Assembly (NCBI RefSeq): GCF_017921975.2
Contig: NZ_JAGEMO020000064.1
Location: 1-64,000, forward strand
Length of the DNA stretch: 64,000 nt
Direction of reading: 5' to 3'
Source of the DNA: Hymenobacter terricola
GTDB taxonomy: Bacteria; Bacteroidota; Bacteroidia; Cytophagales; Hymenobacteraceae
The notes beneath the pieces were generated by a model, which did not search any database, was not told the origin of the DNA, and was given only the letters and a program-made list of their open reading frames with translations. Positions 1-8,081 of the stretch are shown here, one piece after another. The position numbers and the translations under genes are program-made. Position 1 is the first letter of the stretch; each line of letters begins with the position of its first letter.

Positions 1-272
1 ACCGCACGCACCGGCTGACGACCGGAGCGTGTAAATTTTTCGAGGGCGGCCTGGTCAGCTGCCGGAAGGGAAAAGGGAGAGATTGGTCGGGCCATAGGCC
101 CTCAACTCTAAATCCTTAATGTTGTTGCTTAACTCGATTGACGCAGCACTAGTCTCCGACGAAGCGCTGGCCAATGCGCGACGCTTCGACCTGGGTACGC
201 TGCTCCCCACGAATGGGAAGCCACTGCTGGCGAGTAAACTACCGCTCCAATTGCGACTTCTGGACCAGCCTT

Positions 273-437
273 TTAACCAAGGCCACCTAACCAGCCGAAT
301 TGCTCGATGAGCATCGCGGAGAGCACCAGCCTCACCACGACCAAAATGATGAGGCAGGTGAGGCCGACGCGGGCCCAAACCAGCGCCACGTTGTAGGCCG
401 GCCCCAATGCCTCACACTTTTTGATGCTCTCGCACAA
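273..437 (-). CDS. possible small membrane protein, start uncertain
   Basis: An open frame on the minus strand ends at a TAA (273-275) and encodes one long hydrophobic stretch (around CLIILVVVRLVLSAMLI) preceded by a short Cys-containing polar segment. No ATG is present; a TTG at 435-437 would give 54 residues, and the frame stays open further upstream into the end of the DUF417 gene. It follows that gene on the same strand, so it may be a co-transcribed small membrane protein or the remains of a longer one. I do not recognise a family. The rest of 1-489 shows no other convincing gene. Confidence 0.28.
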   Translation of the reverse strand: MCESIKKCEALGPAYNVALVWARVGLTCLIILVVVRLVLSAMLIEQFGWLGGLG

Positions 438-489
438 TTGCGGGTCCTCAGCTTTTATAAACCGAACGGGATTCCGCAGCCTTTTGTAC

Positions 490-1077
490 TCAGTGCGATG
501 CCTCGCGCTGCAGCCGGCTCAGCCATTGGCGGGCCGAGTCGGCAATCAGTACCACTGCGCCGGCGAGCATCATCACATCCTTGATAACCAACCGGCCCCG
601 GCCCGATAAGAAGGGAAACCCGTAGTCGGCATCGCCCAGGTGGGGCACCCACGCTTCGGGGGTTGTAATCAGAAAGGAAAGCGTGCCGAGACTTAGTATT
701 ACCACTAAAATCCCGCCGACAAGGCCAAGAGCCGGGTGCAGGCGGTTGCCTAACAGTAGGAGCCCAAGCCCAATCAGCAGCACGCCCAGGCCTTTGGCGA
801 AACCATAGGTATTATTGGCTTCGTGCCACTGCCGGTTATGGATATTTAACTCTCCTTCTTTGTTTTGATACTTTTGATAATCAGCGGGATGCTGGTAGAA
901 AAAGGACATAAACGGGCTATGGGCCACGAAAGGGACGATGCCATCGGCCTCGTAGGGCGCAAATTTGAGCCCACCAATCCAAATCAGGACGAGGGCAATG
1001 GCCAAGCGTAGCGACCGTATCCCAAGGGGTTGAAGATTGGCAAGCGCACGGAGCCAGGAAAGCAGGGAGGAGTTCAT
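490..1077 (-). CDS. DUF417 / YkgB (RclC-like) inner-membrane protein
   Basis: A 195-residue membrane protein of the DUF417 family, whose best-known member is RclC of the E. coli reactive-chlorine-resistance locus. Four hydrophobic segments are visible at about residues 22-40, 93-112, 117-137 and 166-184, with a polar loop rich in Asn/Gln/Lys between the first two, as is typical. The ATG at 1075-1077 is preferred over an upstream ATG (1413) because the extra N-terminus runs antisense through the tetR gene and is not family-like. It lies 47 bp downstream of the TetR gene, and an operator-like palindrome sits in that gap. Probable role: membrane component of an oxidant or quinone stress response; biochemical function is unknown. 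Confidence 0.85.
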   Translation of the reverse strand: MNSSLLSWLRALANLQPLGIRSLRLAIALVLIWIGGLKFAPYEADGIVPFVAHSPFMSFFYQHPADYQKYQNKEGELNIHNRQWHEANNTYGFAKGLGVLLIGLGLLLLGNRLHPALGLVGGILVVILSLGTLSFLITTPEAWVPHLGDADYGFPFLSGRGRLVIKDVMMLAGAVVLIADSARQWLSRLQREASH

Positions 1078-1092
1078 AAGGAGTTCAAAAAA

Positions 1093-1106
1093 ACAGACTG
1101 GTTTGT
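1093..1106. promoter_or_regulatory. TetR operator upstream of DUF417 gene
   Basis: ACAGACTGGTTTGT, a 14-bp near-palindrome 16 bp before the DUF417 start codon. It matches the reverse complement of the element at 1710-1723 at 13 of 14 positions, and both are preceded by a run of A. Same sequence at the regulator's own promoter and at its neighbour's promoter is the usual signature of an autoregulating TetR repressor. Binding is inferred. Confidence 0.7.
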
Positions 1107-1124
1107 ACGATTGATTTAAAAAAA

Positions 1125-1679
1125 TCACAGCAGGCTTGCAACGATTTTTTTGGCGGTCTCGATAGGGGCCAGGCTGCGATGAATCTGGCAGGAGATTAAG
1201 GCCCCTTCGTAAAGGAGCGCAATGGAGTCGGCGTTGGCCTCGCAGGCAATGGGCAACAGTAGCTCGGCAAAAAAATCGCGCATTTGAATGCTGTGCTGCT
1301 GAATAAGTTCGTGGACCCGTGGACTGCTGGCGGGAACCTCGGCCAGCATGTTTTGGAACCGGCACCCCCGGAAATCGTGGCCATCCATGAACTCGGCCAT
1401 CAGGGAAAAGCACGCCAGTACTTGGTCCCGCGGATTGGCAAGCGGTAGTACCTGAGCCCGCAACCGAACGAACGCGGCCGTGATTGCCTGCTCAAGGTAG
1501 GCCACCAATAGCTCTTCCTTAGCCGTGAAGTGCTGATAGAGGCTGGCCTTGGCTACCCCGGCTTCCGCAATAATTTGATTGATGCCAGTAGCCGTGTAGC
1601 CTTGCCGGTAAAAAAGCTCGGCCGCGGTATCCACCAGTTTGATTCGAGCACGATAATCTTTGTCTTTTGGCAAAATCAT
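1125..1679 (-). CDS. TetR/AcrR family transcriptional regulator
   Basis: A 184-residue one-component repressor. The N-terminal helix-turn-helix is clear: an initial helix ending in AAELFYRQGY, then ITAEAGVAK-type residues (IIAEAGVAKASLYQHF) at about residues 35-51, followed by the variable ligand-binding domain with a Cys at the position common in the AcrR/YxaF-like group (GCRFQNML). The ATG at 1677-1679 is chosen over the one at 1706 because a good Bacteroidota promoter (-7 TATCTTTG at 1684-1691) lies between them; this leaves the ATG only 5 bp after the -7 box, so the transcript may be leaderless. Likely represses itself and the DUF417 gene. Ligand unknown. Confidence 0.88.
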   Translation of the reverse strand: MILPKDKDYRARIKLVDTAAELFYRQGYTATGINQIIAEAGVAKASLYQHFTAKEELLVAYLEQAITAAFVRLRAQVLPLANPRDQVLACFSLMAEFMDGHDFRGCRFQNMLAEVPASSPRVHELIQQHSIQMRDFFAELLLPIACEANADSIALLYEGALISCQIHRSLAPIETAKKIVASLL

Positions 1680-1683
1680 AAAG

Positions 1684-1714
1684 CAAAGATACAACCGAAT
1701 AAGCATAAAACAAA
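1684..1714 (-). promoter_or_regulatory. Bacteroidota-type promoter of the tetR gene
   Basis: On the minus strand, TTTG (1711-1714) is followed after exactly 19 bp by TATCTTTG (1684-1691), matching the Bacteroidota -33 TTTG / -7 TAnnTTTG consensus. The operator at 1710-1723 overlaps the -33 element, so a bound repressor would block sigma-factor access. Confidence 0.65.
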
Positions 1715-1723
1715 CCTGTCTGT
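1710..1723. promoter_or_regulatory. TetR operator upstream of tetR
   Basis: ACAAACCTGTCTGT, whose reverse complement differs by one base from the operator at 1093-1106. It covers the -33 box of the tetR promoter, which predicts autorepression. Confidence 0.7.
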
Positions 1724-1802
1724 TTTTTTATTTATTTGGTTTACACTCCCGGACCTGTTGCCAGTTTACAGAAACAGCGTGATTGTCCTGCTTAATAGGA
1801 GA

Positions 1803-1834
1803 GAAAATCCATGGCAGGACGCTAATTGTCCATT
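1803..1834. promoter_or_regulatory. AraC-type direct-repeat site A
   Basis: On the minus strand, GGACAA (1826-1831) and GGATTT (1805-1810) start exactly 21 bp apart. Four other intergenic regions in this window carry the same pair at 21-22 bp (26.2, 38.05, 42.7, 51.5 kb). Here it sits between the divergent tetR and MBL-hydrolase genes. It is the most degenerate member of the set. Confidence 0.4.
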
Positions 1835-2064
1835 TCATAAGCCCACTATAGCCCATAGTTTTGCTTGACTAGTTGGATATTGCATTACAGGAATCACCCC
1901 GGCGCCCCGGCTGCGAAGGGATAAATCATTGAACGGACGATTTGCCCTCGCTTGCGACTGGCCCGGCCAAGTTAATGCGGTATCGGGCGGGTAAATACTT
2001 CCATTACACGGTTCCGCATTTTCGAGGCAATCCGTTGACTGGAAATAATTTATGTACCAAGCTT

Positions 2065-2913
2065 ATGTTGCCTTCCTCCGCCACCCAAACCGCTGACAGT
2101 ACGGCGGAACACGCTTTACCAGCCCACCCGGCCTTGCCCGGGCGGAGCTTTGACGTCACGTACATCGGGGGGCCCACGGTTATCCTCGACATTAGCGGAA
2201 TGCGCTTCATGACGGACCCCACGCTGGACCCCGCGGGCGGGGTTTACCCCGTGGTTGCCGAGGTGGTGATTACCAAGCTAATCGGACCGGCAACGACTGA
2301 CATCGGCCCGATTGACGTGGTCCTCCTCAGCCACGACCAGCACAGCGATAACCTGGATAAGAAGGGCCGGGAGTTTCTAAAAGAGGTAAAGACCACGCTG
2401 ACGACCAAAGCAGGAGCCGAACGCCTGCTGGGCAATAGCCAGGGGCTGCTGCCGTGGGAAAGCACGGTGCTACAGGCCCCAAACGGCGACGAAATCACCA
2501 TCACGGCCACCCCGGCCCGGCACGGCCCCGCGGGGACTGAAAAAGCCTCCGGGGACGTCGTCGGCTTCTTGCTTTCGGTGAAGGGCAAAAGTCCGATGGA
2601 GGTATACCTGACCGGCGACACCGTATTTTACGACGGTATAGCTGAGGTAGCTGCCAGGTTCCAGCCGGCGTATGTGTTCGTGTATGCCGGCGCGGCCCAG
2701 CCCCGCGGCCCTTTCAACGTGACAATGGGCACCAACGACGCCCTTGACACCGCGGCGGCCTTCCCCAAAGCCACGTTGATTCCCCTGCATTACGAGGGAT
2801 GGTCGCATGACACCCAACACCGGGAAGCCTTTGAGCAAGCCTTTAAGGCGGTGGGCCTCGGAGGCCGATTGAAATTGCTGACCGCGGGCGTGATGGAACG
2901 CCTGCCGGCATAA
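2065..2913 (+). CDS. MBL-fold metal-dependent hydrolase (UlaG-like)
   Basis: About 282 residues from the ATG at 2065; an in-frame start at 1942 would add 41 residues that look like untranslated leader. The metal-binding loop is SHDQHSDNLD (residues 89-98), the variant seen in UlaG-like cytosolic MBL proteins in place of the classical HxHxDH, followed by LTGDT near residue 197 and a final His (LHYEGW) in the active-site set. No signal peptide, so cytoplasmic. Substrate is not evident; relatives hydrolyse lactones or phosphodiesters. It stands alone, divergent from tetR, with promoter element A upstream. Confidence 0.82.
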   Translation: MLPSSATQTADSTAEHALPAHPALPGRSFDVTYIGGPTVILDISGMRFMTDPTLDPAGGVYPVVAEVVITKLIGPATTDIGPIDVVLLSHDQHSDNLDKKGREFLKEVKTTLTTKAGAERLLGNSQGLLPWESTVLQAPNGDEITITATPARHGPAGTEKASGDVVGFLLSVKGKSPMEVYLTGDTVFYDGIAEVAARFQPAYVFVYAGAAQPRGPFNVTMGTNDALDTAAAFPKATLIPLHYEGWSHDTQHREAFEQAFKAVGLGGRLKLLTAGVMERLPA

Positions 2914-3051
2914 GCCCACAGGAGCATTTTGCGGCGCTTTTTCCTTTCAGTCGGGCGTTAGCCCTCACCGCCAACGGCCCGCCACCAGCGCCACGCAGCC
3001 AGGCGGGAGGAACCCGGGGGCAATTTCTTAAACCATATTTCCTGCTCTACC

Positions 3052-3987
3052 ATGAATCCGAGGATATTAGGACTACACCATATCACGGCAATTGCCGGGC
3101 AGGCGCAGCGCAACTACAATTTCTACAGCAAGCTGTTAGGAATGCACTTCATTAAGAAAACGGTCAATTTTGACGACCCCAACACCTATCATTTTTACTA
3201 CGGCGATGCCACGGGCGCAGCGGGCACCATCCTTACGTTCTTTCCCTGGGGGGATGTGGTGACGGGGCGGCCCGGCGTGGGGCAGGCCTCGGCAGTGAGC
3301 TACTCGGTACCGGCCGGCAGCTTCCCCTTCTGGATGCAGCGCCTGGAGGAAAGCCAGGTGCCGTACCAATTGCTGGAAGAGCGGTTTGGGGAGCCCTGCC
3401 TGGCGTTTACTGACCCCGATGGGCTGTCTTTGGAATTCGTTATCAGCAACACCCACGACGAGCGCGTGCCCTGGACAACAGCGGAAGTAGGGGCGGAGGT
3501 CGCGCTTCGGGGCTTCCACGCGGTGCAGCTCACCCTCGGCCGGGCGGCGGCCACGGTGGCGCTGCTCACGGAGGTATTTGGCTATCAGCTGCTCCGGCAG
3601 CAAGGGGGGCGCTGCCGCTTAACCACCGATGCCGTGCCCGAGGCCGCCATTGTGGATGTGATAGAAACCGTGAATGGCAGCCAGGGCCACGTGGCTGGGG
3701 GCTCGGTGCATCACGTGGCCTTCCGGGTCGCCGACGATGCCACGCTGCAGCATTTTCGGGAAGTGCTGGTACGCCGCGGCTTGCACGTCACGCCCCAAAT
3801 CGACCGGCAATACTTTCACTCCCTGTACTTCCGCGAGCCGGGCGGCGTGCTCTTCGAAATTGCCACCGATAACCCCGGCTTTTTGATTGATGAGCCCCTG
3901 GCCGAGCTGGGCACTCACCTGCTGCTGCCCCCGCAGCACGAAGTCCGCCGCGCGCAAATCACCGCTCGCCTGCCCCAAATCCTGTAG
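3052..3987 (+). CDS. ring-cleaving dioxygenase, VOC family (MhqO-like)
   Basis: A 311-residue protein of two vicinal-oxygen-chelate modules (about residues 7-135 and 150-275). Metal ligands fit the family: LHHIT near the N-terminus, VHHVAF in the second module and LFEIATDN towards the end. In Bacillus, relatives (MhqO/MhqA) cleave hydroquinones and give resistance to quinones and electrophiles; the reaction is Fe-dependent extradiol-type cleavage. The dead esterase fragment that follows immediately is the usual partner (MhqD-like), supporting the assignment. Start is the first ATG of the frame and gives a family-like N-terminus. Confidence 0.88.
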   Translation: MNPRILGLHHITAIAGQAQRNYNFYSKLLGMHFIKKTVNFDDPNTYHFYYGDATGAAGTILTFFPWGDVVTGRPGVGQASAVSYSVPAGSFPFWMQRLEESQVPYQLLEERFGEPCLAFTDPDGLSLEFVISNTHDERVPWTTAEVGAEVALRGFHAVQLTLGRAAATVALLTEVFGYQLLRQQGGRCRLTTDAVPEAAIVDVIETVNGSQGHVAGGSVHHVAFRVADDATLQHFREVLVRRGLHVTPQIDRQYFHSLYFREPGGVLFEIATDNPGFLIDEPLAELGTHLLLPPQHEVRRAQITARLPQIL

Positions 3988-4230
3988 CATTACGCTCCCA
4001 ATGCTGATTACCACCCCCTGCGCTACCTCTATCAGCCCGCCCCGGTGCCAGCGGCCCGCACCCCATTGCTGCTGCACGGCACCGGCGGCGACGAGCACGA
4101 CTTCTTGCCGCGGGCCGCGCACGTTGGGCCACACCTGAATGTGCTGAGCCTGCGCGGTAACGTTTCGGAAAATGGAATGCCCCGCTTTTGTCGCTGCCTG
4201 GTACCCCGTCGGTATTTTCCGGTAACGTAA
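3988..4230 (+). pseudogene. truncated MhqD-like carboxylesterase/phospholipase
   Basis: Directly after the dioxygenase stop, the same frame continues with the N-terminal part of an alpha/beta hydrolase: TPLLLHGTGGDEHDFLPRA carries the oxyanion-hole HGTGGDE motif and is followed by LSLRGNVSENGMPRF, both hallmarks of the MhqD/YodD esterase group. The similarity stops after GMPRF and the frame ends at 4230, so the serine nucleophile, Asp and His are missing. A GTG at 4045 is the only start. The region 4231-4425 holds no recognisable remainder. A broken second gene of an MhqO-MhqD operon, non-functional as an esterase. Confidence 0.72.
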
Positions 4231-4425
4231 TTCGCTGGCCTATTTCGCTGCAGGCACCGCAACGGCCGGTTTCTGCATCGGGGACGGGAGCGCGCGCGCC
4301 AGCTGCGGAAAGGTGGATTTACCAACCTCCACCGTTCTGCTGCGGACAACTGCTCCCCGCCCGGAATCGAACGTCATCACCTTCTCTGCCGGCCATAGCC
4401 CATCCGGCATTCATATCCGACCACC

Positions 4426-4944
4426 TCAACCTTCCATAGAAAGGGAGATTCCGACAGCAGCATTTTCCTCGGGAGTGCCCAACCAATAGTGGTATTTCTG
4501 AATGGAAATTTGAACAAAATGGCCTATTTCCTCGGGTGTTGGCGCGCGCTGCTGCTCACCTGGTTCAACCACCCGGCCCACTTCCTGAAAAAATCTTCCA
4601 AGTGCCGGAGTAGTTGTCGTTAACGTCACCAGGTTTTCGGTGGCGGTATTCTTCCAGGCGTGCTTTACATTACCGGGGATGTGCACAAAATCGCCGACCT
4701 TCAGCTCCAGCCAGTTGAAACCGCCTTCCTGCTGGGCCAAAAATTGGGCAACGCCGGCGAGCACATAAAAACTTTCATTGTCGGGATGGCTGTGCAGTGG
4801 CACCGATACCCCCGGAGGAATGGTCCCCTCCATTACACAGTATTCAATATCCGGTTCGGAGGGCGAGGTAAGCAGCTGCAAAGTGGGACCGAATACGTCC
4901 AGAAATTTAGTCGTCCCTGCTTTGATTACTTTGGGCGTCTTCAT
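4426..4944 (-). CDS. cupin domain protein
   Basis: A 172-residue single-domain cupin. The metal-binding motif 1 is visible as HSHPDNESFYVLAG (His, His, Glu) and motif 2 as HIPGNVKHAW (His). The ATG at 4942-4944 is chosen because an upstream start (4992) adds a segment with no family likeness. Cupins of this kind often act as small dioxygenases or isomerases; here the substrate cannot be read from sequence. It is separated from the AraC gene upstream (start of cupin to 5144) by about 200 bp containing no gene. Confidence 0.8.
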   Translation of the reverse strand: MKTPKVIKAGTTKFLDVFGPTLQLLTSPSEPDIEYCVMEGTIPPGVSVPLHSHPDNESFYVLAGVAQFLAQQEGGFNWLELKVGDFVHIPGNVKHAWKNTATENLVTLTTTTPALGRFFQEVGRVVEPGEQQRAPTPEEIGHFVQISIQKYHYWLGTPEENAAVGISLSMEG

Positions 4945-5143
4945 GGCATACGATGTTTGTAAAACAATTCTGAAAATCAGTCTGTTATGCAATTCGATTT
5001 AATGCCGGGGCAGCGGTAGCTGCGCATTTCGGTGGCATCCCATTCAAAGCACCTGGATTGAGCTTCGACCTTTGTCAACGAGTAAATCAGGTTAGCCGCT
5101 TCGGCGGATTAATCTCTGAATCAGACGATTCCTGAAAGACCGT

Positions 5144-6034
5144 TTAGCCAGCGAAGGCCCCCATGCTTTCCATTCCGGCGCGGCGGTACTGCTGCGGCGC
5201 AATACTGGTGGTGTGCTTGAAAAACCGGCTGAAGTAGTACTGGTCGTTGAAGCCCAGGGCAAAGGCAATTTCCTTGACTGATTTGTTGGTCAGGTACAGC
5301 TGGCGCTTGGCCTCGATGACGATGCGCTCCTGAATCAGCGCAGTCAGGGTTTTGCGATAATACGTGCGCAGCAGCTTGCCCAAAGACTTAGGGCTCAAAT
5401 GGAGGAGGTGGGCATAGTCGGCCGGAGTATGTTTTTGATGGTAGTGCTGCTCAATCAGCTTTTCCAGCCGTTGCAGCACGTCCGGCACCGCTGCCCGGGC
5501 GGGGCCCGCCGCGGCTTCGGCTGATTGCTCGAGGCGGAGCCGGGAGGCTCGAATCAGCAAAATTTTCAGGCAGGAAAATAACATCTCGCGCTGGGCCAGC
5601 GCCGGCTGCTGCATCTCTTCCCGTAACATGGCCACCATGCCGGTAAAGGCGGCTTCGTCGTCCGCGCCCACCTGTATGGTGACCGGCGCGGCCGCCAGGT
5701 TGAACAGCAACTCCTTGCAGGCGGCCTCAACCTGGTGCTTTTGCTGGGAATAAAAATCCGGCCCGAAGTGCAAGGCCACTCCGCGAACCAGGGTGTTGTC
5801 ATCGAACGATAACCGAAACGGCTGGTTCGCGGAGAAGAACAGCAGGGTCTGGACGGCAAACGACGCGTTGCTCAGCGCCACGTCGTAGCGGCCTTCGCCC
5901 TGCTGAATCCAGAGAACGGAATAGGTCGGCCGATGCTGCCACTGCACATAATCCGTACCGGGGCCAAACTCGTGCAGCTGAAAATTCGGCTCACCAGTGC
6001 GCGGGTCAACCAGAGTGAAGGGGGAAGTCATCAT
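5144..6034 (-). CDS. AraC family transcriptional regulator (possible RclR role)
   Basis: A 296-residue regulator: an N-terminal cupin-like sensing domain (about residues 20-150) and a C-terminal double helix-turn-helix, with the second motif ending in the family signature IAFALGFNDQYYFSRFFK (about 250-268). It starts 39 bp after the end of the rclA-like gene on the same strand, so the two are probably one transcript. In E. coli the AraC protein RclR controls rclABC, and the same pairing here suggests control of the flavoprotein gene. The redox cysteines of RclR cannot be assigned with confidence. Confidence 0.88.
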   Translation of the reverse strand: MMTSPFTLVDPRTGEPNFQLHEFGPGTDYVQWQHRPTYSVLWIQQGEGRYDVALSNASFAVQTLLFFSANQPFRLSFDDNTLVRGVALHFGPDFYSQQKHQVEAACKELLFNLAAAPVTIQVGADDEAAFTGMVAMLREEMQQPALAQREMLFSCLKILLIRASRLRLEQSAEAAAGPARAAVPDVLQRLEKLIEQHYHQKHTPADYAHLLHLSPKSLGKLLRTYYRKTLTALIQERIVIEAKRQLYLTNKSVKEIAFALGFNDQYYFSRFFKHTTSIAPQQYRRAGMESMGAFAG

Positions 6035-6073
6035 AGCGGGGAAGGCTTAGCTGAGTAAAGGGCGCGAGGGCGG

Positions 6074-7435
6074 TTAAACCTTGGCAAATAGGTCGTTCAG
6101 TACTTCTGCTATTGAGGGGTGGGTAAAGATGTGGTCGCGTAACGCCGTAGCCGGTAAGCCGGCCTGAATGGCCAGCTGCACCGTATTTATGATTTCGCCG
6201 GCTTCGACGCACAGCAGCGTGCAGCCCAGAATGCGGTTCGTGCCCACTTCTACCACGGCCTTGAGCAAGCCTTCGGTTTGCCGCAGGATTTGCGCCCGCA
6301 CGCTGGCGGCCGCGGGCAGCGTTAGGACCTTCACGGTGTAGCCCTGGGCCACCGCCTCTTTTTCGCGCAGCCCGACATGGGCCAGCGGCGGAGTGATAAA
6401 AACGGTGGAGGCAACGTACCGGCGGTCAGCAGTGGTGCGCGCACCGGAGCCGAACAGCTGGTCGCGCACCACGCGGTAGTCGTCGAGTGAAATGTAGGTA
6501 AACTGCGGCCCGCCGTTCACGTCGCCGAGCGCCCAGATGTGGGGCACGTTGGTTTGCAGGTGCTCGTTGACCGGGATAAAGCCGTGGGCATCCTGGGCCA
6601 CGCCGGCGGCGGCCAGGTTAAGGTCCGCCGTCACCGGCCTGCGGCCCACGGCTACCAGGATGGCCGAAGCGGGCAGGCGCTGCGTTTGGCCCTGCTGGTC
6701 TTCGTATACCACCACGTCCTCGGCCGCAGCCGGTGCTGACTCGATGCGCAGCAGCCGCACGCTGGTTTCGATGCGGATTTGTTTGCGGGTCAGCACCGCC
6801 CGCACCACGTCGGCAAAGTCCTCGTCTTCGCGGGGCAAAAAGGCGGGGCCGCTTTCCAGCACCGTGACGGCCGAGCCAAACTGGGCGTACATGCTGGCAA
6901 ATTCCAGCCCGATAAAGCCCCCGCCCAGGATGACCAGGCGGGCGGGCAATTCGGTTTGCTCCATCAGCGTGGTGCTGGTGAACACGCGCGGGTTGTGGTG
7001 CAGGCCCGGCAGGTCGGGCAGGCGCGGCTGGGTGCCGGTGTTGATGAAGATGTGCTCGGCTTCCACCAGCACGTCTTCGCCGGTCTCGCTCAGGTGCACC
7101 CGCACCTGCTTCGGCGTGACGAACGAGGCCTTGCCGGTGAGCACCGTTAGCTGCGGGTACGCCGTGACGTTGGCCAGATTGCGCTGGCGCAGGAAACTGG
7201 TCAGCCGGTTTTTTTCGGCAATGGCCGCCGGGTAGGGCACTCCCTCCTCGGCGCTGTACACCAACGACTTGGTAGGAATACAGGCGATGTTGATGCAGGT
7301 GCCGCCGTACATCTGAGCCGACTGCTCGGCCAGCGCCACCCGCCAGCCCTGACCGGCCAGAAAAGAAGCCAGGGTTTTGCCGGCTTTGCCAAAGCCGATA
7401 ATCAGGGCCTGGAAGCGTTGGGGTTGGATTTCCAT
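6074..7435 (-). CDS. rclA: RclA-like flavin disulfide oxidoreductase
   Basis: A 453-residue FAD/NAD(P)H pyridine nucleotide-disulfide oxidoreductase. The FAD-binding GFGKAG (residues 14-19) is followed by GGTCINIACIPTK with the redox cysteines C47 and C52. A second dinucleotide fold (LGGGFIGLE, about 170) and the C-terminal dimerisation domain with the HTHPSIAE-like stretch (FTHPSIAEVL) are complete. RclA enzymes reduce Cu(II) and protect against hypochlorous acid; related enzymes include mercuric reductase, but the N-terminal metal-binding domain of MerA is absent. First gene of a two-gene operon with the AraC regulator. Gene symbol by family resemblance. Confidence 0.85.
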   Translation of the reverse strand: MEIQPQRFQALIIGFGKAGKTLASFLAGQGWRVALAEQSAQMYGGTCINIACIPTKSLVYSAEEGVPYPAAIAEKNRLTSFLRQRNLANVTAYPQLTVLTGKASFVTPKQVRVHLSETGEDVLVEAEHIFINTGTQPRLPDLPGLHHNPRVFTSTTLMEQTELPARLVILGGGFIGLEFASMYAQFGSAVTVLESGPAFLPREDEDFADVVRAVLTRKQIRIETSVRLLRIESAPAAAEDVVVYEDQQGQTQRLPASAILVAVGRRPVTADLNLAAAGVAQDAHGFIPVNEHLQTNVPHIWALGDVNGGPQFTYISLDDYRVVRDQLFGSGARTTADRRYVASTVFITPPLAHVGLREKEAVAQGYTVKVLTLPAAASVRAQILRQTEGLLKAVVEVGTNRILGCTLLCVEAGEIINTVQLAIQAGLPATALRDHIFTHPSIAEVLNDLFAKV

Positions 7436-8081
7436 AAACGCGGGGAGGGGGGTACAAGCGCCGGTAACTCAGGTTCGTGAACAGGCCGGCCTGGTAAGCC
7501 GTGGTTGGCCAATCTTAACCGAAAAGAGTGCCAAGTGCCTTGGCCGGGCTACCGAATAAACCGGAAGCCAGCCAGTTGGCCAGAAAAGACCTTTTTTCTC
7601 GACGGCGTGCTGCTTCGGGAGAATACGATTAACTGCTTAAACTCCAGTCCCGTGGAGATTCTGCCACACACGCTCCATGAGAATGGAGGTTACTCAGAGG
7701 GCGAAGGATGCACGGGGCATTTAAGGAGTTGAACCCAGCCTATGAAGGCAGTAAATGCATGTAAGTTTTATATATGATTATAATGTTATTATCTTGTGCT
7801 TTTGCGCAGGAACTTCGTTGCGCCGTAGCGCTGGGGAATAGTCTCACAATCAGCACCGCAACCGCCCTGCCGCGTGCTACAGTTAATGATGCAGAAGCTG
7901 GATGCGGCCCATTTCTTGCGCTAAGCAAAAACTATAATTCCTTTTTCCAGATTTTCTGCTGCTGATGGCCGGGCTACGCGCCCCGGCAGGAGGGCAGTCG
8001 TTCCCCGGGGTGGTGCTCATGCCGGGAGTCAGTCAGCAGTTGGGCAACAGGCGCACCATTTGGAATAATGAGGGGCTGAAA
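7436..8081. other. intergenic region between rclA-like and sigma-54 regulator genes
   Basis: A 646-bp divergent promoter region with no convincing gene. It contains a small palindrome GCCAAGTGCCTTGGC (7530-7544), two copies of GTTGGCCA about 70 bp apart near 7504 and 7576, and AT-rich stretches at about 7755-7800 and 7920-7955 that could be promoters for the gene at 8082. Short frames here (for example 7774-7965) look like chance. Confidence 0.5.

Noticed and set aside
5019-5143. stand-alone regulatory site between cupin and AraC genes
   Set aside because: Only weak imperfect repeats; no match to the recurring elements.
7774-7965. 63-codon frame upstream of the sigma-54 regulator
   Set aside because: No motif; lies in an AT-rich promoter-like region.
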